A program made the translations under genes and the position numbers. Below are positions 9,694-17,297 of a stretch of 64,000 bases of DNA, in pieces. Numbering within the stretch: the first letter of the stretch is position 1; every line of letters begins with the position of its first letter. Origin of the DNA: JAJPKK01 sp963702755 (GTDB lineage: Bacteria > Pseudomonadota > Alphaproteobacteria > Rhizobiales > Xanthobacteraceae); contig CAVPDZ010000004.1 in assembly GCA_963702755.1 (NCBI GenBank), forward strand, positions 310,001 through 374,000, given 5' to 3'. The notes under the pieces were generated by a model, which had not been told where the DNA came from, did not search any database, and worked only from the letters and a program-made list of their open reading frames with translations.

Positions 9694-9825
9694 GTAGCCC
9701 GGATGAGCCAACGGGTCCCGCCTCTGGCGGGCCCGACGACGAGCTCCGCGACATCCGGGGCCAGCACGTCAAATGATATGCGGCCCCGGATATCGCGAAC
9801 GCAGCCGTTCGCTCATCCGGGCTAC
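9694..9825. repeat. Palindromic repeat family A, copy 1
   Basis: The element opens GTAGCCCGGATGAGC and closes GCTCATCCGGGCTAC, an inverted pair of about 15 bases. Internal GC-rich hairpins include GGGTCCCGCC/GGCGGGCCC. Six other copies occur in this window with the same termini. It sits between the binding-protein gene and its ATPase and fills the 238 bp gap. Confidence 0.85.
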
Positions 9826-9917
9826 GAGGTTTTGAGTCCTTCCCGTCGAAACGCTCGCGCTCGCGATTTGATCATGCTCTAAAATTACCCGTATGACTCC
9901 CGCGGGCGCCGAAATCG

Positions 9918-10700
9918 ATGGTCGTCTATGACGACGTGAGCAAATTCTTCGCTGTGCGTGGGCGCATCGGCGACGATAAGGCACCCGAGCTGATGGTGGC
10001 CCTCGATCGCGTCACGGCTGCGGTGCGCAAAGGCGAATTCGTGACGCTGCTTGGGCCGAGCGGGTGCGGCAAGACCACGCTGCTGCGCCTCACCGCCGGG
10101 CTGGTTGCGCCAGACGAAGGCACGATCGTCATTGCCGGCGCCGCGGTGACGAGGCCGCGAAAAGATACCGGCATGGTGTTCCAGAATTTCGGCCTGTTGC
10201 CGTGGCGGTCGGTGCTGGGCAACGTCGAGTTTCCGCTCGAGCTCGACGGTCTGCCCGCCCGTGAGCGGCGGGAAACCGCACGGCATTTCATTTCGCTGGT
10301 CGGACTTGGCGAGTTCGCCGGCCATTTTCCGCACGAACTTTCGGGCGGCATGCAGCAGCGCGTCGGCATTGCCCGGGCGCTGATGCGGCGGCCGGCGCTG
10401 ATCCTGATGGACGAGCCGTTCGGTGCGCTCGATGCGCAAACCCGCGAGCAATTGCAGGAGGATTTCCTGAAAATCTGGACCGAGACGCGCGCGACCGTGA
10501 TCTTCGTTACCCATTCGATCGACGAGGCGCTGTTCCTGTCCGACCGCATCTTCGTGTTCGCGACCGCGCCGGGCCGCATCCGGACCATCGTCGAGTCCCC
10601 GCTGGCGGCCGACCGAATCGGCACCGACATGCGCGCTCACCCGAAGTTCGCGTCCTGTCGCGCCGAGCTGCGGGACTTGCTGCGGGATAACGAGCCATGA
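9918..10700 (+). CDS. NitT/TauT-type ABC transporter ATPase
   Basis: The protein is 260 aa with all nucleotide-binding motifs: Walker A GPSGCGKTT (residues 46-54), Q-loop MVFQNFGLLPW, signature LSGGMQQR, Walker B LILMDEPFGALDAQTR and the H-loop THSIDEAL. The FGLLPW and HSIDEALFLSDRI segments are typical of the nitrate/sulfonate/taurine importers (SsuB/TauB class). It powers uptake with the permease whose gene overlaps its 3' end by four bases (ATGA), which implies translational coupling. Confidence 0.93.
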   Translation: MVVYDDVSKFFAVRGRIGDDKAPELMVALDRVTAAVRKGEFVTLLGPSGCGKTTLLRLTAGLVAPDEGTIVIAGAAVTRPRKDTGMVFQNFGLLPWRSVLGNVEFPLELDGLPARERRETARHFISLVGLGEFAGHFPHELSGGMQQRVGIARALMRRPALILMDEPFGALDAQTREQLQEDFLKIWTETRATVIFVTHSIDEALFLSDRIFVFATAPGRIRTIVESPLAADRIGTDMRAHPKFASCRAELRDLLRDNEP

Positions 10701-11533
10701 ACGCGATCGGCACGCCGCCGCGCAAATCGGTCCCGGCACCGCGCATCACCTCGCTCGCGCGCGTGTGGGCGGTGCTCGTAAGCCCGAATGCCATCCGCAC
10801 GGCCGCGGTCGCCGTCTTCTTCGTGGTGTGGGAATTTTTCGGCCGGCGCATGGACCCGATCTTCATGGCGCCGCCGAGCGCGATCTTCGAGGCGGGGATA
10901 GAACTGACCAAGAGCGGTGCATTGCGAAAGGCCATGGTGGAGAGCCTGGCGCCGTTCGCCGTCGGCCTTGTACTCACGATTGTCATCGGCATTCTGATCG
11001 GCATTCTCATCGCGCAGTGGCGCACGCTCGAATATATTCTCGATCCCTTCATCAATGCGCTCTACGCGATCCCGCGCATCGCGCTGGTGCCCCTCATCAT
11101 CCTGTGGGCGGGGCTCGAATTCGCCGGCAAGGTGACGATCCTGGTGTCGGTCGCGGTATTCCCGATCATCGTCAACACCTATTCGGGTATCCGCGACGTG
11201 CGCGGCGCCATGATCGAGATCGGCCGCGCCTATGGCGCGACCGACACCCAGATTTTCTTCAAGATCATCCTGCCGGCCGCGATTCCCTTCATCATGGCGG
11301 GCATTCGCCTCGCGGTCGGCCTCGCCATCATCGGCATTGTGGTCGCGGAGTTCTTCACCGCCATCAGCGGCCTCGGCGGCATGATCGTCGAATATGCCAA
11401 TGTCTTTGCGACGGCAAAGCTGTTCGTCCCGATCATCGTCATCGCCATCGTCGGCGTGGTGCTCACCGAATGCGTGATGTGGCTCGAACGCCGCCTCTCC
11501 CGCTGGCGCCAATCGGAACGCGAGCGGTTTTGA
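10697..11533 (+). CDS. NitT/TauT-type ABC transporter permease
   Basis: The protein is 278 aa with about six membrane helices in the BPD_transp_1 fold. The cytoplasmic coupling loop (EIGRAYGATDTQIFFKIILP, the EAA motif) contacts the ATPase. FFGRRMDPIFMAPPSAIF near the N-terminus is typical of SsuC-like permeases. It begins inside the ATPase gene (ATGA overlap) and ends the three-component importer. A GC-rich hairpin follows the stop. Confidence 0.93.
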   Translation: MNAIGTPPRKSVPAPRITSLARVWAVLVSPNAIRTAAVAVFFVVWEFFGRRMDPIFMAPPSAIFEAGIELTKSGALRKAMVESLAPFAVGLVLTIVIGILIGILIAQWRTLEYILDPFINALYAIPRIALVPLIILWAGLEFAGKVTILVSVAVFPIIVNTYSGIRDVRGAMIEIGRAYGATDTQIFFKIILPAAIPFIMAGIRLAVGLAIIGIVVAEFFTAISGLGGMIVEYANVFATAKLFVPIIVIAIVGVVLTECVMWLERRLSRWRQSERERF

Positions 11534-11546
11534 CGCCGGCCAATGC

Positions 11547-11592
11547 ACCTCCCCCTGGAGGGGGGAGGTCGGCCGCGTAAGCGGCCGGGTGT
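11547..11592. repeat. GC-rich hairpin repeat, family C, after the ABC operon
   Basis: CACCTCCCCCTGGAGGGGGG is followed by AGGTCGGCCGCGTAAGCGGC and CGGGTG. This gives nested stems CCTCCCCC/GGGGGAGG and CGGCCG/CGGCCG. A related mirror arrangement is seen at 13396-13446, and a longer one at 30742-30854. Here it lies 13 bp past the permease stop and may also act as a terminator. The remaining 180 bp up to the next gene show no convincing coding potential. Confidence 0.6.
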
Positions 11593-11773
11593 TGTTTTCA
11601 AAGGATGGAGGAGAAGCCGCTAATGAGTCAATCGGCCTGAATTTTTCAGGCATGCTGTCAATCCAGTAAGAAGAGACTTAATCTGTTCCTGTGGGTCTGT
11701 TAGTTTGAGGACAGACGGAATGATGCGCTACATACGTCCCCTTATATTCATGATCGACACTGATGGACCGCTA

Positions 11774-12455
11774 TCAAGGTCGAAATAGCGAAGCGGTGAT
11801 CGCGAGCGGGAAGAACGGCACATAGGCGATGCCGTCGCGGGCAAGATCGTCGATCAGCGCGTCGTCGTCGCGATGCGCCAGATTGTAATGGTTCTGCACG
11901 CAGACGATCTCGCAGATCCGGCGGCCTTCGGCGATCTGCGTCGGCGTGACGTTGCTCAAGGCCGATATGGCGCACCAGGCCCTGCTGCTGAAGCTCGGCC
12001 AGCACCGTGAGCGGCGCTTCGATCGAGCCTTCGGCGGGGCCATGGACGCTCGAACATGCATGCGCAGGTTGACGACGTCGAGCACATCGACGCCGAGATT
12101 GCGGAGATTGTCGTGGACCGCGCTGAGTGAGTTCTTCGGGCGACGAAGGCCGGAATCCATGATCCGTCCGCGCCGCGCCGGGCGCTGATCTTGGTGACGA
12201 TGACGAGATCGTCGGGATAGGGATGCAGCGCTTCGCGGATGATCTGGTTGGTGACGTGCGGACCGTAGAAATCGCTGGTGTCGATGTGATTGACGCCGCT
12301 GCGCGACCGCCTCGCGCAGCACCGCGAGTGCCGCGTCGCGATCCTTGGGCGGGCCGAACACGCCGGGACCGGCGAGCTGCATGGCGCCATAGCCGAGGCG
12401 CTTCACGCTGCGGTCGCCGAGGGTGAAGGTGCCGGACGTGGTCGATGCTGGACAT
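11774..12455 (-). pseudogene. Aldo/keto reductase, multiply frameshifted and truncated
   Basis: Pieces of one aldo/keto reductase are readable in turn in all three minus-strand frames. From ATG 12455 comes MSSIDHV, then TFTLGDRSVKRLGYGAMQL, then GVNHIDTSDFYGPHVTNQII (with the catalytic Asp and Tyr). Next come LRNLGVDVLDVVNLRMH, AEGSIEAPLTVLAELQQQGL and ICEIVCVQNHYNLAHRDDDA. At least five frame changes occur within 700 bp. The C-terminal 50 or so residues expected after YVPFFPLA are missing. Both the density of shifts and the truncation argue for real decay. The LysR fragments on the other strand are the natural divergent regulator, and they are broken too. Confidence 0.7.
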
Positions 12456-12553
12456 GATCGATCTCCTGTGATGACGACCGCAATCAAGGTAGCCGTTGCC
12501 TGGCTGCACGATAATCGGCTATAATCCGCACGGGCTGTGCGGAATAACGAACA

Positions 12554-13398
12554 ATGACAGCAGATCTGGGCGATCTGAACGCCTTTCGTGGCGGTGGCGC
12601 GGGCCAGCGGCTTTCGCGATGGCGCGCGCGCGAGCGGCGCTAGCGCCTCCGGGTTGAGCGAAGCGGTGCGCCGGCTGGAAACGCAGCTCGGCGTCAGGCT
12701 GCTCAACCGGACGACGCGCAGTGTCGTGCCGACCGAAGCGGGTGCGCGCTTGCTGGAACGGCTCGACGCCGGCGTTGAGCGAGGTGGAAGCGGCGCTCGA
12801 TGTGGTGAACGCGCTTTCGCGACAGGCCGGCGGGCACGCTGCGCCTCAACGTCCCGGTCAGCGCGGCGCGTCTGGTGCTGCCGGCGATCGTGCCGCCGTT
12901 CCTCGCCGCCTATCCCGACATCCGGCTGGAGGTGATCGCCGAGGAGAGTTTCGTCGATGTGCTCGCCGCCGGCTGCGACGCCGGCATCCGCTACGACGAG
13001 CGGCTGGAGCAGGACATGATCGCGGTGCCGATCGGACCGCGCGTCCAGCGCTTCGCCGCTCGCCGCCGCGCCCGGCCTATCTCGATCGACGCGGACGGCC
13101 GCAGCATCCGCGCGATCTGCTCGGGCACGCCTGCCTGCGGGGCCGCTTCGCGAGCGGCGCGACGATGCCGCCTGGGAGTTCGAGCGCGACGGCGAAGTGG
13201 TGAAGGTCGATCCGACCGGGCCGCTGCTCGTGCGCCTCGGCGGGTGCCGCAACCGATCTCGCTGGTCGACGCCGCGATCGCGGGCACCGGCATCGTCCAC
13301 CTGTTCGAGGACTGGCTGCGCCCGCATCTCGACAGCGGCGCCTCGAACCGGTGCTCGAACCGTGGTGGCAGCGCTTCTCCGGGCCGTTTCTCTACCAC
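12554..13398 (+). pseudogene. LysR-family regulator, multiply frameshifted
   Basis: From ATG 12554 the start reads MTADLGDLNAF. After a shift comes ASASGLSEAVRRLETQLGVR with LLNRTTRSVVPTEAGARLLE, the winged-helix of LysR proteins. More shifts give LSEVEAALDVVNALSRQAGG, then LRLNVPVSAARLVLPAIVPP, FVDVLAAGCDAGIRYDERLE, VVKVDPTGPLLV and ISLVDAAIAGTGIVHLFEDW, ending LEPWWQRFSGPFLYHP. The last 25-30 residues expected of the effector domain are absent where a palindromic repeat begins. The gene is unlikely to be functional. It is divergent from the broken aldo/keto reductase, with 98 bp between starts. Confidence 0.7.
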
Positions 13399-13446
13399 CC
13401 CGGACCGCCTCCGGCGGTCCGACCCCTCCCCCTCCAGGGGAGGGTG
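13396..13446. repeat. GC-rich hairpin repeat, family C, at the LysR remnant 3' end
   Basis: Two adjacent stems are visible: GGACCGCC/GGCGGTCC, then CCTCCCCCT/AGGGGAGG, bounded by CACCC and GGGTG. It abuts the stop codon of the CoxL-like gene (13447) and replaces the expected 3' end of the LysR gene. Confidence 0.6.
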
Positions 13447-15774
13447 TTACCGCTTCGCGCGTGCGATCAGGGCGTGGAGGCGTGCCGGCAGGATCGGGAT
13501 CTCCTCGATCTCTACGCCGAACGGCGACAGCGCGTCTTCGATCGCCGCCACGATGGCGCTTGCGGCGGGGACGCAGCCGGATTCGCCGACGCCTTTGACG
13601 CCGAGGGGGTTGCCGGGGGAGGGATATTCGACCAGGCGAATGTCGAACTGCGGCAGTTCGGGTGCGGACGGCAGCAGATATTCGGCGAAACTCGTGGTCA
13701 GCGGCTGGGCTTGCTGGTCGTAGCCCATCCACTCGAACAGCGCGTTGCCGATGGCATGAGCAACGCCGCCGACGATCTGGCCCTCGACGATCACCGGGTT
13801 GATCATCTTTCCGCTGTCGTTGACGACGACGTATTTCTCGATGGCGACGCGGCCGGTCTCGGGATCGACCTCGACCTCGACGGCATGGCAGCCGACGCCG
13901 TAGGTGAGCGCTTTCGGGATGAAACTCTGAAAGCTTTCGAGCCCAGGTTCGAAATAGCCCGGCATCGCGTAACCGGGCACGCCCGACATCGCCTCGGCGA
14001 CGTCCCGCAGCGACAGGCCGCTGCCCGGCGCGCCCGCGATCTCGATGCGCTCATCGCGCAATTCGAGGTCCTCGGCGGGCACTTCGAGGAGATGCGATGC
14101 CACCATGAGCGCCTTCTCCCGCACCGCCTTGGCGGCCATGTAGACGGCCGATCCCGCGGTGATGGTCTGCCGGCTCGCGAACCCGCCCTGGCCGTAGGGA
14201 ATGACCGCCGTATCCCCGGCGACGACCGAGACGCGATCCGCCGACACGCCGAACTGCTCGGCGCAGATCTGGGCGAGCGCCGTCCTGATCCCCTGCCCCA
14301 TCGGCATAGCGCCGGTGTAGACCGAGATGCGCCCCGAGCGGCCGACCCGCACGATGCCGGATTCGAACGGCCCGCGCCCGGTGCCTTTGACGCCGATGCC
14401 GACGCCGGTGCCGATATAGCGGCCCTGCGCCCGCGCCGCGCGCTGGCGTTCGCCGAACGCGGCGCGGCCGATCGCCTCGCAGGCGAGATTCAGAATTTTG
14501 GGAAAATCGCCGCTGTCGAGCGTCACCGGCGAGCCGGCCCGTGTCTTGAGCGCACCGACATGCGGGATCTTCTCGGGCGGCACGAGGTTGCGCCGGCGCA
14601 CCTCGGCGCGGTCGAGGCCGCGCTCGTCGGCGATGCGGTCGAGCAGGCGCTCCATCACGAAGGTGCCTTCGGGGTAGCCCGCGCCGCGCACCGGAATGGT
14701 CGGGACCTTGTTGGTCTCCGCCACGATGACCTTGAGTTCGTATGACGGGAGGAGATAGGGCCCGGGCACAGCCGTCGAGGCGTTATAGGCGAGGTTCGTG
14801 CCCTGCGGCGTATAGGCGCCCTGATCGTGGATCAGCCGTCCGCGGATGGCGAGCAGCCGGCCGTCGTCGTCATAGGCCGCCTCGGCGTCCCAATATTGAT
14901 CGCGCTCCTGGATGGTGGCGAGGAAATTTTCGCGCCGGTCCTCGGTCCATTTCACCGGCCGGCGCAGTTTGAGGGAGGCCGCGGCGCAGACGAGTTCCTC
15001 GGGATACATCAGGAATTTTGCGCCAAAACCTCCGCCGACCTCCGGCGCCACCACGCGCACCTGGTTCTCGTCGAGCCGGAGCATCGTCATCAGGAACGCG
15101 CGCACCTCGTGGGCGAGCTGGGTCGAGGTATAGAGCGTCAGCCGCTGCTCGATCGCGTCGTAGGTCGCAACGGCACCGCGCGCCTCGATCGAGAAGGCGC
15201 CGCCCCGATGCTGCTTGAGCGAAACCGCGACCTTGTGCGGTGCGCGCGCGAACGCTGCCGTTGCATCGCCATAGGACTGGCCGAACTCGACCAGCACATT
15301 GCTCTTGCGGCCAGCCCGCGCGATCGGGGCACTCGGGGCAAGCCCGTCGCGGCAGTCGGAGATTGCCGGCAGCACCTCGTAGTCGACTTTGACGGCGGCA
15401 GCGGCATCCTCCGCGAGATGGCGCGTGGTCGCGAGCACGACCGCAAGCGCCTCGCCAACGAACACGACCTCGCGGTCGGCGAGAACGAACGGGGTCACGT
15501 CGGGCGGCAGGTTCGCGGTGCGAAATTGCAGCGGCAGCCGCACGTTCGAAACCAGCGGACGCAGGTCCGCAAGCGTCAGCACGGCGTGCACGCCGGGCAT
15601 GGCGCGCGCTGCGGCAGCGTCGATCCCGCGGATCGCGGCGTGGCTGTGCGGGCTGCGCACAAAGGCCGCCACCAGCATGTTGGGCAGGACGATATCGTCG
15701 ACGAACCGGCCCTCGCCGCGCAGCAGCGGCGCGTCCTCGATCCGCGCGACCGACTTGCCGACGGACTGCGTCAT
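13447..15774 (-). CDS. Molybdopterin hydroxylase large subunit (CoxL/aldehyde oxidase type), orphan
   Basis: The protein is 775 aa and full length for the xanthine dehydrogenase/CO dehydrogenase large-subunit family. It starts VGKSVARIEDAPLLRGEGRF, the conserved opening. Mid-protein EVGGGFGAKF and the C-terminal GVKGVGESG (active-site Glu) bind the Mo-molybdopterin cytosine dinucleotide and catalyse hydroxylation. The active-site loop reads PVRGAGYPEG, closer to form II (AYRGAGR) than to true CO dehydrogenase (AYRCSF), so CO is an unlikely substrate. No medium FAD subunit or small 2Fe-2S subunit gene is adjacent; neighbours are a DTW gene (overlapping by 4 bp) and the LysR remnant. Partners must be encoded elsewhere or lost. 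Confidence 0.88.
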   Translation of the reverse strand: MTQSVGKSVARIEDAPLLRGEGRFVDDIVLPNMLVAAFVRSPHSHAAIRGIDAAAARAMPGVHAVLTLADLRPLVSNVRLPLQFRTANLPPDVTPFVLADREVVFVGEALAVVLATTRHLAEDAAAAVKVDYEVLPAISDCRDGLAPSAPIARAGRKSNVLVEFGQSYGDATAAFARAPHKVAVSLKQHRGGAFSIEARGAVATYDAIEQRLTLYTSTQLAHEVRAFLMTMLRLDENQVRVVAPEVGGGFGAKFLMYPEELVCAAASLKLRRPVKWTEDRRENFLATIQERDQYWDAEAAYDDDGRLLAIRGRLIHDQGAYTPQGTNLAYNASTAVPGPYLLPSYELKVIVAETNKVPTIPVRGAGYPEGTFVMERLLDRIADERGLDRAEVRRRNLVPPEKIPHVGALKTRAGSPVTLDSGDFPKILNLACEAIGRAAFGERQRAARAQGRYIGTGVGIGVKGTGRGPFESGIVRVGRSGRISVYTGAMPMGQGIRTALAQICAEQFGVSADRVSVVAGDTAVIPYGQGGFASRQTITAGSAVYMAAKAVREKALMVASHLLEVPAEDLELRDERIEIAGAPGSGLSLRDVAEAMSGVPGYAMPGYFEPGLESFQSFIPKALTYGVGCHAVEVEVDPETGRVAIEKYVVVNDSGKMINPVIVEGQIVGGVAHAIGNALFEWMGYDQQAQPLTTSFAEYLLPSAPELPQFDIRLVEYPSPGNPLGVKGVGESGCVPAASAIVAAIEDALSPFGVEIEEIPILPARLHALIARAKR

Positions 15775-16513
15775 CCGGCGCGTCGCCTCGGTCGCCGGGA
15801 GCCGGCGCCCATCGGACCGCGGGCGTCTCGCCCGCCGCGAAAAGAGCGGGCGGGACGCCCGCGGTCCGGATGCAGTGCGCGATAGCGCGCCAGCAGCTGA
15901 TCGAAAGTTGCGAGCAATGCCGCCTCGATCTCCGGTCGCCCTTCGAGCCGCGCGACCAGCATGCCCGCCGCCTCGATGGTCGAGAGGCTGTCACGACGCG
16001 GCTCGCGGCGCAGCGCGCCGTAGCGCGACGGACGTTGCGGCGCGAGCACGATACGCCGGCACTTGAGCATCCAGGGATTGCGCCACCACAACGCCTTGGC
16101 CTGGCTCCAGTTGCCGTCGAGCAGCACCACGCCTTCGATGTCGCGCAGGATCGCGCCCTGATGCGGTTCAGGCTCGCCTTTGCGATCGACCGCGACGACC
16201 TCGCGGCCAGGCGCAAGCTCAGCGGCACGGGCGGAGCCGAGATAAAGCACCGCCCAGCGATGGGGATCGACCGGACGGCCAAGGATTTTGGAGAGGCTCG
16301 GCCACGACAGACCGACTTTCATCGCAGCATCACGGAAATGAAGCGCCGTGAGGCGCGCCGTGCCGAGCGCGCGATCCTGCTCCTGGGGATGCTGGAGAAT
16401 GAGCACCGATACCTGATTGTCGATCGGTGTTATGTCGGCACAGACGCACAGTCCCGCAGGCTTATGGCAGCGCGGGCAGTCGGCAGCGTCCGCGGTTGCG
16501 GCCTTTCGGTCAT
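15771..16513 (-). CDS. DTW-domain protein (tRNA-uridine aminocarboxypropyltransferase type), frameshifted near 16480
   Basis: From ATG 16513 the first frame gives MTERPQPRTLP. One missing base at about 16480 shifts to DCPRCHKPAGLCVCADITPI, the family zinc-binding CxxC...CxC. It then runs to VSVLILQHPQEQDRALGTA and LLDGNWSQAKALWWRNPWML, which includes the DGxW variant of the DTW motif. Relatives (TapT/TuaA, YfiP) place acp3 on tRNA uridine-47 or 20. After YRALHPD the reading frame runs through a palindromic repeat, adding about 30 Arg/Gly-rich residues, and stops four bases inside the next gene. The extension is probably not functional. Confidence 0.75.
15814..15867. repeat. 22-bp-arm palindrome (family D) inside the DTW reading frame
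   Basis: Arms at 15814-15835 and 15846-15867 pair with a single mismatch around a ten-base loop containing GAAAA. The right arm begins GCGGGCGGGACGCCCGCGGT. It lies in the 3' end of the DTW gene, so it is translated as an Arg/Gly-rich tail. Confidence 0.85.
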
Positions 16514-16575
16514 GCGCTCGCTATACGCCCGCGCTCGTCGACGCTTCAATGGCGGCGACGAGGTGGCCGCCGGCG

Positions 16576-16589
16576 TTGACCTAGCTCAA
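16576..16589 (+). promoter_or_regulatory. FNR/FixK-like box (TTGA-N6-TCAA)
   Basis: TTGACCTAGCTCAA is a near-symmetric match to the FNR/FixK/CRP half-site arrangement. It lies 55 bp upstream of the DUF2892 start at 16645. This suggests control by oxygen or redox state; no experiment or conservation data support it here. Confidence 0.35.
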
Positions 16590-16644
16590 TGCTCGGAACC
16601 AGCGAATTCCGCTTCCTGTGCACGATTTGGCAGAGGAGCGGACC

Positions 16645-16857
16645 ATGACTTTGAATGTCGGTACGATCGATCGCGTCGTAAGGGTTATCGTCGGACTAGC
16701 ACTGCTGGCCTTCGCGATCCCCATCGGGTTTCCCAACACCGGCTGGAATTGGGTCGGCTGGATCGGCGTTGTGCCGCTGCTGACGGCGGTGTTCGGCTAT
16801 TGCCCGGCTTATTCGCTGTTCGGCATGTCGACCTGCCCGAGAAACGCCCGGGCTTAG
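16645..16857 (+). CDS. DUF2892 small membrane protein
   Basis: The protein is 70 aa from ATG 16645, preceded by AGAGGAG. It begins MTLNVGTIDRVVRVIVGLAL, with two membrane helices and the family end motif GYCPAYSLFGMSTCP. DUF2892 (YgaP C-terminal-like) domains often accompany rhodanese, SQR and ArsR-type sulfide regulators. A second member is at 21630, in the same apparent sulfur region. The two conserved Cys could take part in thiol or persulfide chemistry; that is an inference. Confidence 0.85.
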   Translation: MTLNVGTIDRVVRVIVGLALLAFAIPIGFPNTGWNWVGWIGVVPLLTAVFGYCPAYSLFGMSTCPRNARA

Positions 16858-16934
16858 GCGCGCCCAAACCTTGAGCTTGGCCGGCGAGCGCTAACCACTC
16901 ACCGCCAGCCTTCGCGTGCTCGTCGGCGCTATTC

Positions 16935-17297
16935 TCACGCCGCCGATTTCTTTGCGGCGTCAAATTGCGTGAACGCGCCGAGCGCGTGGGTCGCATACAT
17001 GACGGACGGACCGGCGCCGAGATAAATCGCCATCGCGAGCGTCTCCAGCACCTCCTCGCGGCTTGCCCCGCGATCGGACGCCGCTTTGGCGTGGAAGCCG
17101 ATGCAATCATCGCAGCGCAGCGCGACCGAGATGCCGAGCGCGATCAACTCCTTCGTCTTGGTGTCGAGCGCTTTCGGTGCGAGCGCCGCTTGGGCGATCG
17201 CCGAAAACGCCTTCATGACCTCGGGCTGACCGCTGCGCAGATCGCGCAGGTCGGCGGTCAAGGCCTTGGTGAATTCCGGCCAGTTGGTGGTGGTCAT
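16935..17297 (-). CDS. Carboxymuconolactone decarboxylase / AhpD-like protein
   Basis: The protein is 120 aa. TKELIALGISVALRCDDCIG continues into FHAKAASDRGAS, giving the CxxC...H redox site of AhpD-like CMD proteins. EVLETLAMAIYLGAGPSVMY is the closing helix. Such proteins act as alkylhydroperoxidase or thiol-reductase modules. Its start overlaps the RND gene stop by four bases (ATGA), so it is the third gene of the adaptor-RND-CMD operon. A role in protecting against reactive thiol or sulfur species is inferred from this context. Confidence 0.9.
   Translation of the reverse strand: MTTTNWPEFTKALTADLRDLRSGQPEVMKAFSAIAQAALAPKALDTKTKELIALGISVALRCDDCIGFHAKAASDRGASREEVLETLAMAIYLGAGPSVMYATHALGAFTQFDAAKKSAA

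Noticed and set aside
13447..15774. Carbon monoxide dehydrogenase (CoxL)
   Set aside because: The active-site loop lacks the AYRCSF Cys required for the CuMo centre, and CoxM/CoxS are absent.
14827..15885. 352-codon plus-strand frame within the CoxL-like gene
   Set aside because: Antisense shadow; the minus strand encodes a full-length molybdopterin enzyme.
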